Source of the DNA: Geosiphon pyriformis
Taxonomy: Eukaryota > Glomeromycota > Glomeromycetes > Archaeosporales > Geosiphonaceae
Assembly (NCBI GenBank): GCA_016748015.1
Contig: JAAOMT010000445.1
Span: 5,239 to 69,238, forward strand
Length of the DNA stretch: 64,000 bases
Direction: 5' to 3'
Part shown: in pieces, positions 1 through 11,631 of the stretch
Layout of the letters: each line of letters opens with the position of its first letter
Numbering within the stretch: position 1 is the first letter of the stretch
The notes under the pieces: model-generated
Seen by the model: the letters and a program-made list of their open reading frames with translations, nothing else
What the model was told of the DNA's origin: nothing
The model's database searches: none
Made by a program: the position numbers and the translations under genes

Positions 1-2340
1 ATATTAATTAATTTTTACTAATTATAAAATTTAAACAAATTATATTTCTATATATAACTTTAAAAAATTAATTTATTAAGTCATCTAATTATAAAGATTA
101 AACTAATTAAATAAAAACCAAATTACTTTTTTCTTTTTTGTTTTTTGATAATATTATTATTTTTAAAATTATTTGAAAGATTTTTACAAGTTTTTAAAAA
201 TTTTTTTAAGTAAGTGATCTTTATTTTAATATTTAATAAAACTATAAAGATTAAAATAATTTATGTAAAGACTATATTCTAATTTTTGTCTGATTATTTT
301 TGGTTTAAAATCAATTACTAAAACAATAATAAACTGTTTTATATAAAATTTGTATTTTAAACTTTTTTAAATACAGTTGTTATAGTTAAAACTTTTACTT
401 TTTAGTTTTATATATTTATTTAATCATAGTTAATTATATATATTAGTTATTAATATTATTAATTAGCCATCTTATTTTTAGAAATAGATAATAATATAAT
501 TATTTACTTACTTATTAACTTAGTTATTAATTTAATTTTTGACTTAATTATTAACCAAATTATTAATATGATTACTAACCTAATTATTGATCTTTTTTAA
601 GAGTATATAAGCAAAACTTTTTAAAACTATAGAAATTCATTTATATTTAAATCAAAAATTTATTTAAAAAAAAGATTAATATAATAATATTAATTTATTT
701 ATTTATTTTTTACTATTTTTTTTATTTTTTTTTCTTGATTTGTGTAATTGTTAGTTTTTGTAAAGTATGTTGAATAAATGTTTACTGAAAAGTATAACTA
801 ATATATAATATTAAATTTTAAAAGTGTTAATATGAAACATAAAATTATATTAGTGTGTTATTTTTTGTTAATAGTATAGACTATTTTTTTATTTTTAGAT
901 TTTTTTATTATCTTTTAAAAAAATAGCAACTAAGATATTTATAAAACTGATCTTATATATTAAATTCTTACTAATTCAATTCGCTTATTAAAGTTGAATT
1001 ACTTTTTTATTATTTTTATCATTATATAATATAGTTTTTTTTGTTATTTATTAGTATATTACATTTCATTATAACATTAATATATAATTTTAGCTTGCTA
1101 AATTACTTTTTATTTTATTTTTAAAATAGTAAAGTCTTCTGTAATTTTTGTATTTAATTTTGTTTTTGTTGTTATTTTTTCTAATATTTTTTTTTAAACT
1201 ATTATAAATATTTTGGACAAAGTTTTTAATATTAAGTTAAAGCCTATTAGTTAATAATAATATAATCTTATATATTTTAAATTATATATGTTTTTGAATA
1301 TTGTTTTGGCTTATTATTTAATTCTTATTAAAAAAACAGCATTAAAATTTATTTATTTTTCAATTAAACAATGATTATTATATCTAAAAATACATTTAAA
1401 GCCAAATTATTAAATTTTTTATTTGGTTTTACTGTTTTAAGATTAATAAATTAGTTTTTTAAGTATGCAATTATATTTGCTTTTTTTTTTAAGCTTCTAA
1501 TTTTGCTTAATAGTTAAAATATGATATTGTTATTTTCAGTTTTTGTGAAAACTTAGATATTATTATTGTTAGAACTGATATTTTAATAAAAATATATCTA
1601 ATAAAAAACTTTTAATTGTTAATATAAATTTTTAACTATTAAAATTTAAATTATTTGATTTTGAATTGTAATGTGTTTTTACTTTTTTCTTCTAAGATTT
1701 TAACAAAATTTATAATTAGTTTTAAGATTTTTACAAGCTATATTATTAATTTAAAGTTATATTATTATAGTTTAAACTTTTATTTTTTAGTTTTTTATTT
1801 ATTAATTTATTTGGTTATATTTAGTTACATATATTAGCCACTAATGTTATTAATTAACAATTCTATTTTTAAAAATAGCTATTAATATAATTATTAACTT
1901 AGTCATTAACTTGATCATTAACTCGATTATTAACCTAATTATAGACCAAATTATTAATGTAATCACTAACTTAATTATTGATCTCTTTTTAAGAATATAT
2001 AAACAAAACTTTTCAAGACTGTAAAAATTCATTCATACTAAGATTAAATTTATTTAAAACAAAAATCAATACAATATCAACTTTTTTATTTCTTTTTTAT
2101 TCTATTATTCTTTTTTTTCTTTATTTGTATAATTATTAATTTTAGTAAAGTATATTAAAAAAATGTTTACTAAAAAATACAACTGAAATCTGATATTAAA
2201 TTCTAAAAGCATTAATATAAAACAGTATGAATTATTTTTTGAAAAGAATAAAATTTAAGATATTTATAAGATTGATCTTATATATTGAATTTTTACTAAT
2301 TTAATTCATTCATTAAAGTTAAATTATTCTTTTATAGTCC
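1..2340 (+). repeat. Decayed LINE-like AT-rich block with duplicated iteron module
   Basis: No open gene is present. The stretch at about 60-260 aligns by eye with 49150-49330, and 1300-1480 aligns with about 49680-49830, inside the decayed LINE further right, so this is probably old LINE 5' sequence. A module of about 600 bp occurs twice in direct orientation (about 400-1030 and 1790-2340). Each copy has a run of roughly 12-bp units of the type ATTAACTTGATC followed by a TATATAAGCAAAAC- or TATATAAACAAAAC-like sequence, which looks like an old promoter. A third, inverted copy lies near 55590-55800. The short ORFs here are chance products of low-complexity sequence. Confidence 0.55.
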
Positions 2341-3435
2341 TCTCTCTTATTATTCTATAATTTATTAGTAAATAATTAAAGATAGCTTTCAAAATATGAA
2401 CTTTGGATTGTTTTTTATTAGTAATACTTTTTTTATAAGCAATTATTTTTTAGAACGAAAACTAGTAATTGTTTCGCAAAGAATACTTTGATTGAAAATG
2501 CTTTCTTTTTACGAAAATTATAGCAATAGTCTATTATAAACAAAAAGTATATATTTATTCATCTAATTAGTAGTTATAAAATAAGTTTTATTTAATTCAT
2601 TAAAAAATTTAAAAACACCAAATAATCTATTTCTTATTATAAATAACATCAGCAAACATTTATTTAAAGATTCAAAAAAAAATTAAATTATTTTGAAAGA
2701 AATTAGTCAAAGCTATTGTTATATAAAATGCAATCTTATAAAGTTTTAAATTAAAAAAAAAAAGAACACAAACTTAAAAAAACTAATAATAATAATAGTA
2801 AAAATAATAATAATAATAATAATGATTTTGTGTTTCTAAACTCTTTTTTTAAAATAAAAAAAAATTAATTTATATCAACCATTCATTATTTTAATGTGTT
2901 TTAGCAAAAATAATTTAAATAAGAAATGTTTTGGAAAATAAATATAAAAAAATTAATAATTTCTATTGTATTTATTAAATTCCAAGTTATTCAATTAAAT
3001 TAATTTAATATTCTGTTTTAACAAAACATATACATGTATATATTATAAATTTTTCTAATTTTATATTTTAAAAAAAATTATTTATTTATTCTATTTAATT
3101 TTTGTATAATTATAAGCAAAATTATTGTTATACTTTTTTTATCATTTAATATAATATGTGGATATTATAATATTAAAAGTTGTAAAAAGTAAACAAATTT
3201 AATATTTTGTTTGTTAAAAAATAACTTAATACATTAATTATTTTAAAATATTTACATATGAATTTTCAATAATGAAAATCATATTGTAGTAATGGATTGA
3301 TAGGGCCAAATAACATCATAATAATGTTTATTATAACATATAACATTAGATTTTTATTCAATTAATTTTAGCACACATTCAAAATTTTATTGAATTAGAA
3401 TTTTATTTTTTATAAAACCAAAGAAATATTTTATG
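2341..3435. other. AT-rich intergenic DNA, no gene seen
   Basis: The sequence is simple A/T-rich DNA with a short AAT microsatellite at about 2788-2823. I find no convincing ORF, RNA gene or transposon signature. Confidence 0.5.
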
Positions 3436-3439
3436 ATCG

Positions 3440-4200
3440 GTTCAGTATTGACTTTAGATCAGAAATTTGATGCTCATTTTCAGCTTTTATTATTTTTCGT
3501 GCTCTTTCCATTAGATTCCCATGCTTAATCTGACGGATTGAGTACATTCATCTTACAACTATAATAATAGAGTAGAATGGATGTCATATAGCAGAGGACG
3601 ATACCCATTCATACAGTACACCACAAAAGTATTCCGACTTTATAACTTGATATATAGGTAATTAAAAATTCTTTTTTATTTGAATTTTTAAACAGACTAG
3701 AACAATTTTCTTCATCCAAGAAACTGCGAACTTTTAATATTGGTTGGTGGGTTTCTCCCATCTTTTAACCTAATAAATGGCTGTAGACTTACTAGAATGG
3801 ATGTACTTTGCTGTATCTTCAAGTCCAAGTTTTGGGACTTTGAGATGCTTATTTTAAAAAATGATGGAAGACATGAAACTTGATGACAATGAAATATCTC
3901 ATATAGAAGATCTACCAATCTATAAAAGGTATTAATGAACAGCATTTATATTGTTCTTTGTCTTCGAAAAATCTTGGGGCTCCACTATTGCTGGTAACTA
4001 AACTATTTCTTTTTAAAAACATTACCTTTTTAATGAATTTGTAAACAGCTTCCATGAATGGTGTAAAATTTCTAGCTGGATCGTCTTCAGATACAATAAG
4101 TTGTCGAAACAGATGGTCACGACTTATAAATGAAATGCGAAAGATAAATTGTCTATCTCTTCAAAAGGTAGAATTTTCAAATTATAATGCAAAATATGGT
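3440..4200 (+). other. Exon-like islands of an unrecognised gene or gene relic
   Basis: Base composition becomes more balanced and plausible plus-strand exons appear. One open segment starts after an AG near 3572 and ends at about 3655 before GTAATT. A second starts after AACAG near 3695 and reads in phase with the first, but meets a stop within about 25 codons. A third starts after AAACAG near 4048 and is open for about 40 codons up to an AAAG/GTAGAA donor near 4168. The translations look protein-like, with aromatic and basic residues, but I do not recognise a family. This could be a real small-exon gene, a pseudogene or a duplicated fragment. Confidence 0.25.
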
Positions 4201-4230
4201 ATGAGTAAAAGAGACAAAAGGCCTTAAATC

Positions 4231-4400
4231 GGAGACTGTATAGCGTAGTTGGTAAATCATAAATTGGTGATAAGTTAGAGATTATCATGATAATCATGCA
4301 ATGTGGGAGGTTTGTTTACTAAATTAGCGAGATTAAGGCCAACCTCACAGTCATTGAATATATATTGATAATAGGGGCAAACGTTTACTCGGATCAATCC
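4231..4400 (+). repeat. tRNA-like sequence with A-box (possible SINE head)
   Basis: TAGCGTAGTTGG at 4241-4252 fits the RNA polymerase III A-box consensus and is followed by a short imperfect hairpin. I find no good B-box and no closed acceptor stem, so it is not a functional tRNA. It may be a decayed tRNA-derived element. Confidence 0.3.
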
Positions 4401-4769
4401 CAAATCCCAAAATCCCAAAACTCAGAGAACTTTGTATTAAAAAATTAAGCAACAAATTATAAAAATTGTGAAACGAGTAATTGAAGATGAGTTATAAAAT
4501 TTAATTTAAATTTTTTATTCTGAATTAAAAATTTTAAATATTACTGAAAGTGAATGATCTAAAAAGTCATTTTAAATAGACACAAAATATAAACACGCTC
4601 AAAGCTATGTTATTTTCTAAAATATATTAGAAAGATTATTCATTTTTTGACATTCCTTCTTTCTGTTTTAAGTTTTAATTAGAAGCAAGATATTATTGGT
4701 CCTAATCAGTAATACTCAAAGTTTCAGGTTATAGCGAAGGTTTTTGACATAATAATTAGTTAAGGCAAA

Positions 4770-5130
4770 TTGTCTTAGGAGGGAAAGCGCGGCACTCATA
4801 TATTCGATTAAACCCTCCAACACAGGGTTCAAACCCTGTGTGGGGCAAATCAAATATAGATTATCTGTCCGGGAAGACATAAAACTATCCGTCGATGGAA
4901 GATGACGTTAATTAACCCATCTGATAAGATGTAAATCTACCCATCTGATATGATGTAAATCTTCCATCCGAAATGATGTAAAACTATGTTTTTTTTTCAT
5001 CCAGTATGACGTAACCCATCCAGAACGATGTGGCGACATTAAATAAACCCATCCGAAATGATGTAAATCTATCTGTCAAAGGAAAATGACATTAATCACC
5101 ATTCGCAATGATGATAATAATTCTGATCCC
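4770..5130 (+). repeat. tRNA-derived SINE-like repeat with tandem body
   Basis: Positions 4822-4839 form a perfect T-arm: a 5-bp stem around GTTCAAA, with B-box GGTTCAAACC. It is preceded by a D-arm-like AAGCGCGGCACTC. The 5' and 3' ends do not pair into an acceptor stem, so it is a tRNA relic rather than a tRNA. Downstream, about 4915-5110, comes a run of six or seven variable units of the form CCCATCTGATATGATGTAAAT. A tRNA-like head followed by an unrelated body with short repeats is the organisation of a tRNA-derived SINE. Confidence 0.45.
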
Positions 5131-5199
5131 TAAACATAATATAAAAGTTTTTTTTATAGACTAATAAAAATCTCATTTTATAATATTTTTCGCAAATAA

Positions 5200-5430
5200 A
5201 CTAGCTAAAGAATAAAAAAAGATAAAGAGGGTATTTAACCCAAATCCACGGCTTTGACAAAATTATTTAGCCAAATTTGAAAAATATAGCTTTTTTCGAA
5301 CGATACGTCTAATATTCAAATTTACAAAAACGAATTTACAATCAAATAATTTTTAAAGGAAACTAAGATTTTAAATTTCCTTGGCAATCTGTTTTCAGTT
5401 TTTCGTTATTATTTTCATAACGTATGCTAC
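5200..5430 (-). pseudogene. Decayed duplicate of the LTV1 3' end
   Basis: The stretch 5205-5345 aligns with 5890-6055: the strings around CCAAATCCACGG, GACAAAATT, AATATAGCTTTTTT and GAACGATACGTCTAATATTC match the last exon and last intron of LTV1 with many C-to-T type differences. The match extends past the LTV1 stop into the end of the convergent plus-strand gene (AACTAGC followed by an A-run). Positions 5380-5420 may preserve part of the penultimate exon. It is not open in any frame, so it is a dead local duplication. Confidence 0.55.
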
Positions 5431-5687
5431 ACTAAGGTTAAGAATTATATTTATTAAAATCAAATATGGGTTATCCAAATAGCTACTAATAAACTTGTTT
5501 AAAAGATGCTTAAATAGCAATGAGAAACATGGAAACAAAGGAAAAGTGAACGAAAAACAAAACCAAGAGCTTACCTTTATACTGTAAATGTTTTGTTTGA
5601 TTGAAGTTCAAGAAATGTTAGCCACGCTTTATTTGCCTTTTTGATTGATTATCAACTTATCACAAAATTTATTCTTCAACAACAGTC

Positions 5688-5912
5688 ATGTTACTGTGAT
5701 GGGCAATTATATTCAACTCACCCTCTGTGGTTCAGGTAAAATTTTTTGATTCAATTTGGACCAATTCTACTATCAGATACGCTACTGTTGATGCGAGAGT
5801 ATATCGATAAATTAAATAATTGGAGTTTGATTAAAGCCTGGGGTCGTGAAAATGATAAGATTTATCGTTCAGATTTGTGTCTTGGATCCAACCAACTAGC
5901 CAAAAAAAGATG
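5688..5912 (+). CDS. Last exons of an unrecognised plus-strand gene
   Basis: A 50-bp exon candidate runs from just after AACAACAG (5687) to TTCAG (about 5737). A short intron (GTAAAA...CTATCAG) follows, then an exon from about 5778 to a TGA at 5910-5912. Joined in phase they read as a protein-like tail containing MREYIDKLNNWSLIKAWG and ending LAKKR. The stop lies only 5 bp from the LTV1 stop on the other strand, so the two genes would converge tail to tail. Upstream exons were not found and the family is not recognised. It may be a gene remnant. Confidence 0.35.
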
Positions 5913-5917
5913 AATAT

Positions 5918-6867
5918 TTAGTCCAAATGCATGGCCCCGACAAAATTGTTTTGATGAATTCGAGCAATATGGCTTTGTCTGCTTTTTTCCTGTGAAAATG
6001 CATGCTTTAGGGATTTCTTTTCAGAACGGCGCGTCTGACATTAGATTTCATGACACAGCAATAAATTAATTGATAATTGGAAGGAAAAAATACAATTGCA
6101 AACAATAATAAAACTCGAAATTACCCGACGATCTGCTTTTATGGCTTCTTTTCGGTGCTTCTTTTCCTCTTTTGTTTCATTCTTGGCTCGTGCCACCCCA
6201 AAATTCACTAATGTTAAAGATTATATTTAGAAATAAATTTAGAAAATAAACTTGAAATAAATTACCTCTTTCTTGTGAATTATCAATTGCCTTAGATTCT
6301 TCATCTAAACCAGATCTATCGTCTTGGTGATTAGCAGAGAGCCCGTCATTAAAAGACAAGTTTTCTAAAGGATTCTCGAAATTTCCATTTTCTTTATTTT
6401 CCTTCACAACTACGGGTAATCCTGTTTTAGGATCAACTTTAATTGTGCGAAGTGGCCGCCCACTTTCGCGGATCAAAACAGGGTGATTCTCAAGATTGGA
6501 ATATGTACCTAAATAAAAGATGAATTTTTACAAAGAAAACAAAGAAAAATGAGTGTGAAAAACATAATTACTAATTATGGATTGGCAATCCCATGGCTCT
6601 CTGGTAAATCTCTCTTCTCGCGATGAATCTAATAAAATATCCTTTTCACTTTTTGGGCTGGACATTAAATCATTGTCATCTTTGTGAAGATCATTTGATA
6701 TAATGGCTTCTCCCAATGCACGTCTTATTGTTTCCAATTTATCCACAAATGAATCCCCTTCTAATTTTTGAACCATTTTTCCGTCAACTATTTCGTATTT
6801 ATTTAAGAATTCTTGCATTATTGTATCGAAATCTTCTCGGTTCTGAATTTGTCCTCCAAGTTCACTC

Positions 6868-6933
<66 letters not shown>

Positions 6934-8389
6934 CCATCACCATCACCATCATCATCGTTCATATATTCTTCTTCAATCTAAAATTCAACAATTATGTGAA
7001 TTTCTTTTACAACCAATAAACTGGAAAATTAAGTATTCATGCGGAATACCTTTTCAAATTGTTCATCTAGCAATTTTAATTGTTCATTCCTAAACATTGC
7101 CGAACTTGTCATCGAGTAACCGGTTATCCTTGACCTTTGATCATCACACTTGTGTTCATCCCCCTGATCAAGGAATCGAAGCTTTTGGCTCTTTTGAAAT
7201 TTTTGGAATTTAACTTCCCAATTTTCCATTTCTACACTAACATTATCCCCATTCTCATTTTCATATAACTCTTCACTCTCCTTATTCGATTGATCCGCTT
7301 CTTCTACATTCAATAAAGCAAAAAAATCATCGGAATCATTTTGAATGAAAGCTTCATCCTCAAGAGCTTCCAAAGCTTCCCGGATTATAGGATCCATTTC
7401 AGGCTGGAAACCCCTAATATCTTTCATTTTAATTCAATTTAGTTAAAGTTAATAAAGAGAAAAACCTAATCTGAAATCAAAAGCGAAAGATCTCACCTTC
7501 TGGAATAGCTCCTTGGTTTAGTTGACTAGTCGGAATTTCCTCCTTCGATGGAAGCACATCAGGCGGCAATACTATCTTTGTTTCGTTCGTAGTTGAAGAT
7601 GAAGGCTCCTAGGAAGTAATTAAACGCAAAGATTGTCATTTAGTAAGTTATATAACAAGCAATATAGTGATTGATATATACTAAGAACACCAGGGTACTA
7701 ATCTATGTTGAACATAGAAGTTTTATTAATTTAGATTATTAGAAAAAATCTTTGAGACTCAGGAGGAACAATTGGAGATTATAATATTAAACTCATTATT
7801 GTTGAAATTCATTTCAGTTCTCTCATCATCGTCATTCAAATTCAAAAAATGCTAGTGTCGAAGAAAGCGTACCTGCTCAGTTGGAATAAATTCGATTCCT
7901 TTTTTCTCTTTATTTTCTTTCCTTGGGGCCTCAATGAAAACCGCAGCTCCATCTTCCCCAATTGGCTTTAAATGTTGCGTATAATCATATTCGATATCAT
8001 CAAAATAAACCCCATAAAGGGCTGCTTGGCCAACACGACTTAAAGGTCAAATAAAGTTTAAATTGAGATTATTGTCAAACTCTTAAGATCACTTTTCATT
8101 TAGTGATCATGTACCTCTCTATCTGCGATTGTGATTGACTTTCGTTATTATGATTCGCAACACCTTTTCCCTAAATACAATGAAAAAGGATTGAAGTATT
8201 TGATTTTTCTGAAAATTTTTTTCCTATAAAAATTACAAGTTGTTTTTGTACCCGCAAATTTGGCGGTATAACTTCTAATAGAACTCTGGAAGAGGCTTCT
8301 GAATCATTGATAAGTGGATCACGTTGAGACCTGTGCACCAATTGATAATGTTTGGCCGCTTTTCGATCGATAAACCGTCTTTTGACCAT
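5918..8389 (-). CDS. LTV1: Ribosome biogenesis factor LTV1
   Basis: LTV1 is a 40S assembly factor that helps release the small subunit into the cytoplasm. Nine exons join without a frame break: 8389-8252, 8170-8115, 8038-7873, 7608-7497, 7420-7050, 6977-6572, 6508-6266, 6207-6125 and 6034-5918, giving about 563 aa. Diagnostic segments include the N-terminal LVHRSQRDPLI, YFDDIEYDYTQHL, GYSMTSSAMFRNEQL, WDCQSIISTYSNLENHP and a basic C-terminal coiled stretch (KEEKKHRKEAIKADRRTRR). An in-frame ATG at 8431 exists, but 8389 (MVKRRFIDRK) matches where family members begin. An acidic run of about 30 Asp/Gly residues is encoded by a GAT microsatellite. Two introns use AAG acceptors. It shares a promoter region with MPP-alpha. 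Confidence 0.93.
6868..6957 (-). repeat. GAT microsatellite coding poly-aspartate in LTV1
   Basis: About 90 bp of ATC/GAT triplets lie inside exon 6 of LTV1. They encode an uninterrupted run of about 21 Asp plus an Asp/Gly mixed portion. The length is a multiple of three, so the reading frame is kept. Poly-His and poly-Ile ORFs on the plus strand are shadows of this tract. Confidence 0.9.
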
Positions 8390-8569
8390 AGTGTATAGTG
8401 TAGCTTTTATGACTAACTTGCATTTGAACATGATAAATTTTTTGTATGATCATCAAAATATGATCGCGTAATGACGACTCTGATTGGCCAAAAAATATTC
8501 TTCACTTTTTGAAGTCAAAGGGGCAAGGTACTTAAACGATCTAAGAAAATAAAGTAAAAAGACTCGGTT
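8390..8569. promoter_or_regulatory. Shared divergent promoter of LTV1 and MPP-alpha
   Basis: Only 180 bp separate the start codons of two divergent genes. The interval contains GATTGGCCAAA near 8480, which carries a CCAAT-type pentamer in both orientations. No TATA box is obvious. Joint regulation of a ribosome-biogenesis gene and a mitochondrial import gene would be an inference from spacing only. Confidence 0.5.
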
Positions 8570-10493
8570 ATGGCTTCAAGACAAATACTACGATCCTTTT
8601 TTCAAAAACCGAAATATCCCACCACATCTCTTTTTGCCTTGTTCAAAAATGCGATACCATATAGGAAAGCATCTACTGCAACATTACCCTTACAGAGCGA
8701 AGCAGTAAAGGTTAATTTTCAATTCTTTGTAAAATTTACTTTCGTAAATGCTTAAAGTCTTCTTGACTCATTAAGGTTGGAGCCTTTGATTCGTCTGCAA
8801 ACAGGCCTTGACTTTAACCCAAACAAGTGGGATCACACACATAACGACTCTTCCAAATGGAGTACGCGTTACAACAGAAAATACACCAGGACACTTTTCA
8901 GCAGTTGGGCTTTACGTGGATGCAGGTTCCAGATATGAGACGCCTCGAACTACAGGTGTTAGTCATATAGTGGATCGATTGGCATTTAAGGTTTTCATTC
9001 TTCTAATTGATATATATGATGATAAATACTTTATCAATACTGATATTTCTAATCCAATGCTACGCAAAATTTCAAGAGTACTAAAACACGAACAAATGAG
9101 CAAATTCAGATTGAACTCGAGTCTTTGGGTGGAAACATCATGTGTGCGAGTAGTCGTGAGGCAATAATGTACCAAGCGGCTATATTCCCTCGGGATGTTC
9201 CTCATCTCTTGGAGATTTTAGCTGATGTTATTCGTAATCCCCTGATCCGGCACGATGAATTAGCCGAACAACAACAAACTGCATTATACGAATTAAGAGA
9301 AATTTGGCAGAAGCCAGATATGATTTTACCTGAACTTTTGCATACAGTAGCTTACAAAGACAACACTTTGGGCAATCCAATGCTTTGTCCAGAAGAAAAA
9401 CTTGAATCTATGACACCTGAATTAATAAGAGAATACATCAAAGCATGGTATCGTCCTGAGCGTATTGTAATAGCAGCAGCCGGGGCACCGCATGAACTCC
9501 TTGTGGAAATGACTGAAAAATATTTCGGCGACATGACAAAGTCTCTGGATTTCAAATCCCACGTTATAAAAACATCAGTCCTTGGTTCCACTACCGGTAA
9601 CAAACCTACCTCAAAATCATCATTATATAAGACAATCACTACTGCTGCAACATCAATTCTCAATCCTAATTTGCCCCTGCCACTTGCCGCAAGTACATCT
9701 GCTCATGCTACGCAAAAAGCACATTACACTGGGGGTGAACTTTATCTTGAACAATCCACACTTCCACATACACACGTTTATGTGGCCTTTGAAGGCCTAC
9801 CTATTCATGACCCTGACATTTATGCTCTCGCTACGTTGCAAATGCTTTTAGGAGGTGGGGGGTCTTTTTCTGCTGGAGGTCCAGGAAAAGGTATGTACAC
9901 AAGGCTATTCACCCATGTACTTAATCAATACGCTTGGATGGAGTCTTGTATGTGTTTCAATCATTGTTACACCGACTCGGGGGTGTTTGGAATTTTTGCA
10001 TCTTGTCGTCCCGAGTACAATCATGCCGTTGCGGACGTGATTGCCCAACAATTCGATTACGTATCAACTCAAGGACGCTACGCTGTAACACAGCAAGAAC
10101 TCAATCGTGCCAAGAATCAGCTCATGAGTAGTTTACTAATGAACCTAGAATCACGAATGGTTCAACTTGAGGATCTTGGGAGACAGGTGAACTAAATTTC
10201 AATTTTTTGATTAATCCATACATATCCTTCTAAATATTCTCGATATTTAGGTTCAAGTTCATGGATTTAAAGTCCCGGTTGAAGTGATGTGTCAAAAGAT
10301 CAAAGAAGTTACATTGGAAGATTTATTGCGAGTAGCAGAACGCGTATTCAGAGGTCGTGTAACGAATGAAGGCAAGGGTACGGGTAACGTGACTATTGTG
10401 GCTCAAGGTAAATTACGTGGATTAGCAGATATAAAAAAAATTAGCGAACGATATGGTCTTGGTAGAAGTCCTGGACGGATGTGGTTGGTATGA
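8570..10493 (+). CDS. MAS2: Mitochondrial processing peptidase alpha subunit
   Basis: This matrix protein pairs with the beta subunit to cleave presequences from imported proteins. Exons are 8570-8710 (donor uncertain; a later GT up to about 8745 is possible), 8805-8990, 9077-10186 and 10251-10493, giving about 559 aa. The N-terminus ([14 protein letters not shown]) is Arg/Ser-rich without acidic residues, as expected for a presequence. The M16 peptidase fold starts at TTLPNGVRV. The zinc site is degenerate (HIVDR instead of HxxEH), as in alpha subunits, and the substrate-gripping glycine-rich loop [16 protein letters not shown] is intact, followed by [13 protein letters not shown] Ser/Thr/Pro-rich insert of about 45 residues lies between FKSHVIKTS and GGELYLEQ. 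The acceptor of intron 2 is AAG. Confidence 0.94.
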
Positions 10494-11631
10494 AAATGAG
10501 GGAAGAACATTTTATAAATCCTTAGGTGTAGATTTCTCATTTTTTGAACTTGGGAAATGTTATTTACAATATTTTTTTCATCAATTTTTGCCTAAAATTT
10601 GTTCGACTATTTGATAGGGTAGGGACTAAGCCTCTTGGAATTCTAAAATCCTCACTTTAATTCGTAATTAATCAATCGCAAAACCTTATCAACCCTAACT
10701 TCGATTTTTTGATGTGCAACCTATAAATAGTGGGCTAGTCGATACTTAGTTGAGACTTTCTCCAAAGGGATTTGCGTTTTTTGCAGGTTTTTTTATTGAT
10801 TGTACACGGCGAGCATTATTTTTAGTATTACTAACTAATCGCGATTAGTATTATAGTTGGTTAGACAAAAAATTAGAAAATCAATGATCAACCGTAGATT
10901 AATAATCATAGTCAATGATACAATAGCAATGATATAATATTTGTTAAAAAAATAGCAATTTATAAGAATCAGTATTTATTTTAATAGTTTTTTAGATAAA
11001 TATTTTTGTGCTTTAATTATTTGTAGAAAATTCTCGATTTACTAATTACCAAAATTAACAATAAAATTCAATATTATTCAAATTTATTTATATAATTATT
11101 TAATTTATAAAACATTATTGCATAACAATGTTTCTAAAATTTGAAATATTTTTATTAAAACTTTATTTTAATATATAAAAATTGGTTCAGTTTTTAATAT
11201 TTGAAATTTTGAGTAATTATTAATTGTTTAAATTTGAAATTATTTATTAATTGTTTTTTTAAAATATTTATGATTTTAAAAAAAAACTTTTTTTCATCAT
11301 CCAAAATTCTTCCAAAAAAAAGAATTTTGAAAAGAGATTTTTGTTTTTTATTCTTTAGCTTTTCAACATTTTGCAAAATACTAATTTATTTGTTCAAAAA
11401 CTGGTAATAATATAACCAAAAAAAAGTTTGAAAAAGATGTTATATATGGCTTTATCAAAATTAACTTTACTTAAAAGCTTAGAAAAGTAAATAAAAATAT
11501 AAAGAATTTTAAAAATAAAACAGTTTTTTCTTTGAACAAGTTTTTGTTTTTGAATAGCAAAATAGTATGTTTAATAATATAAAAACTAATAATTAATATT
11601 GAGTTTAATATTAATAGTAAGAATAAAACTT
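10494..11631. other. Intergenic AT-rich DNA with a promoter-like relic
   Basis: No gene is supported. At about 10720-10745 the sequence CCTATAAATAGTGGGC followed by GTCGATACTTAGTTGAGAC looks like a TATA-type promoter or LTR relic, but no partner LTR end was found. From about 10860 to 11631 the DNA is low-complexity A/T. One 60-codon minus ORF (11194-11376) is rich in Lys, Phe and Ile and is probably chance. Confidence 0.4.

Noticed and set aside
4822-4839. A functional tRNA gene
   Set aside because: The T-arm is perfect, but no acceptor stem or anticodon arm of proper geometry can be formed, and the sequence continues into short repeats.
6716-7093. Plus-strand ORF with a long poly-histidine run
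   Set aside because: It is the complement of the GAT repeat in the LTV1 coding exon. The minus-strand frame matches LTV1 on both sides.
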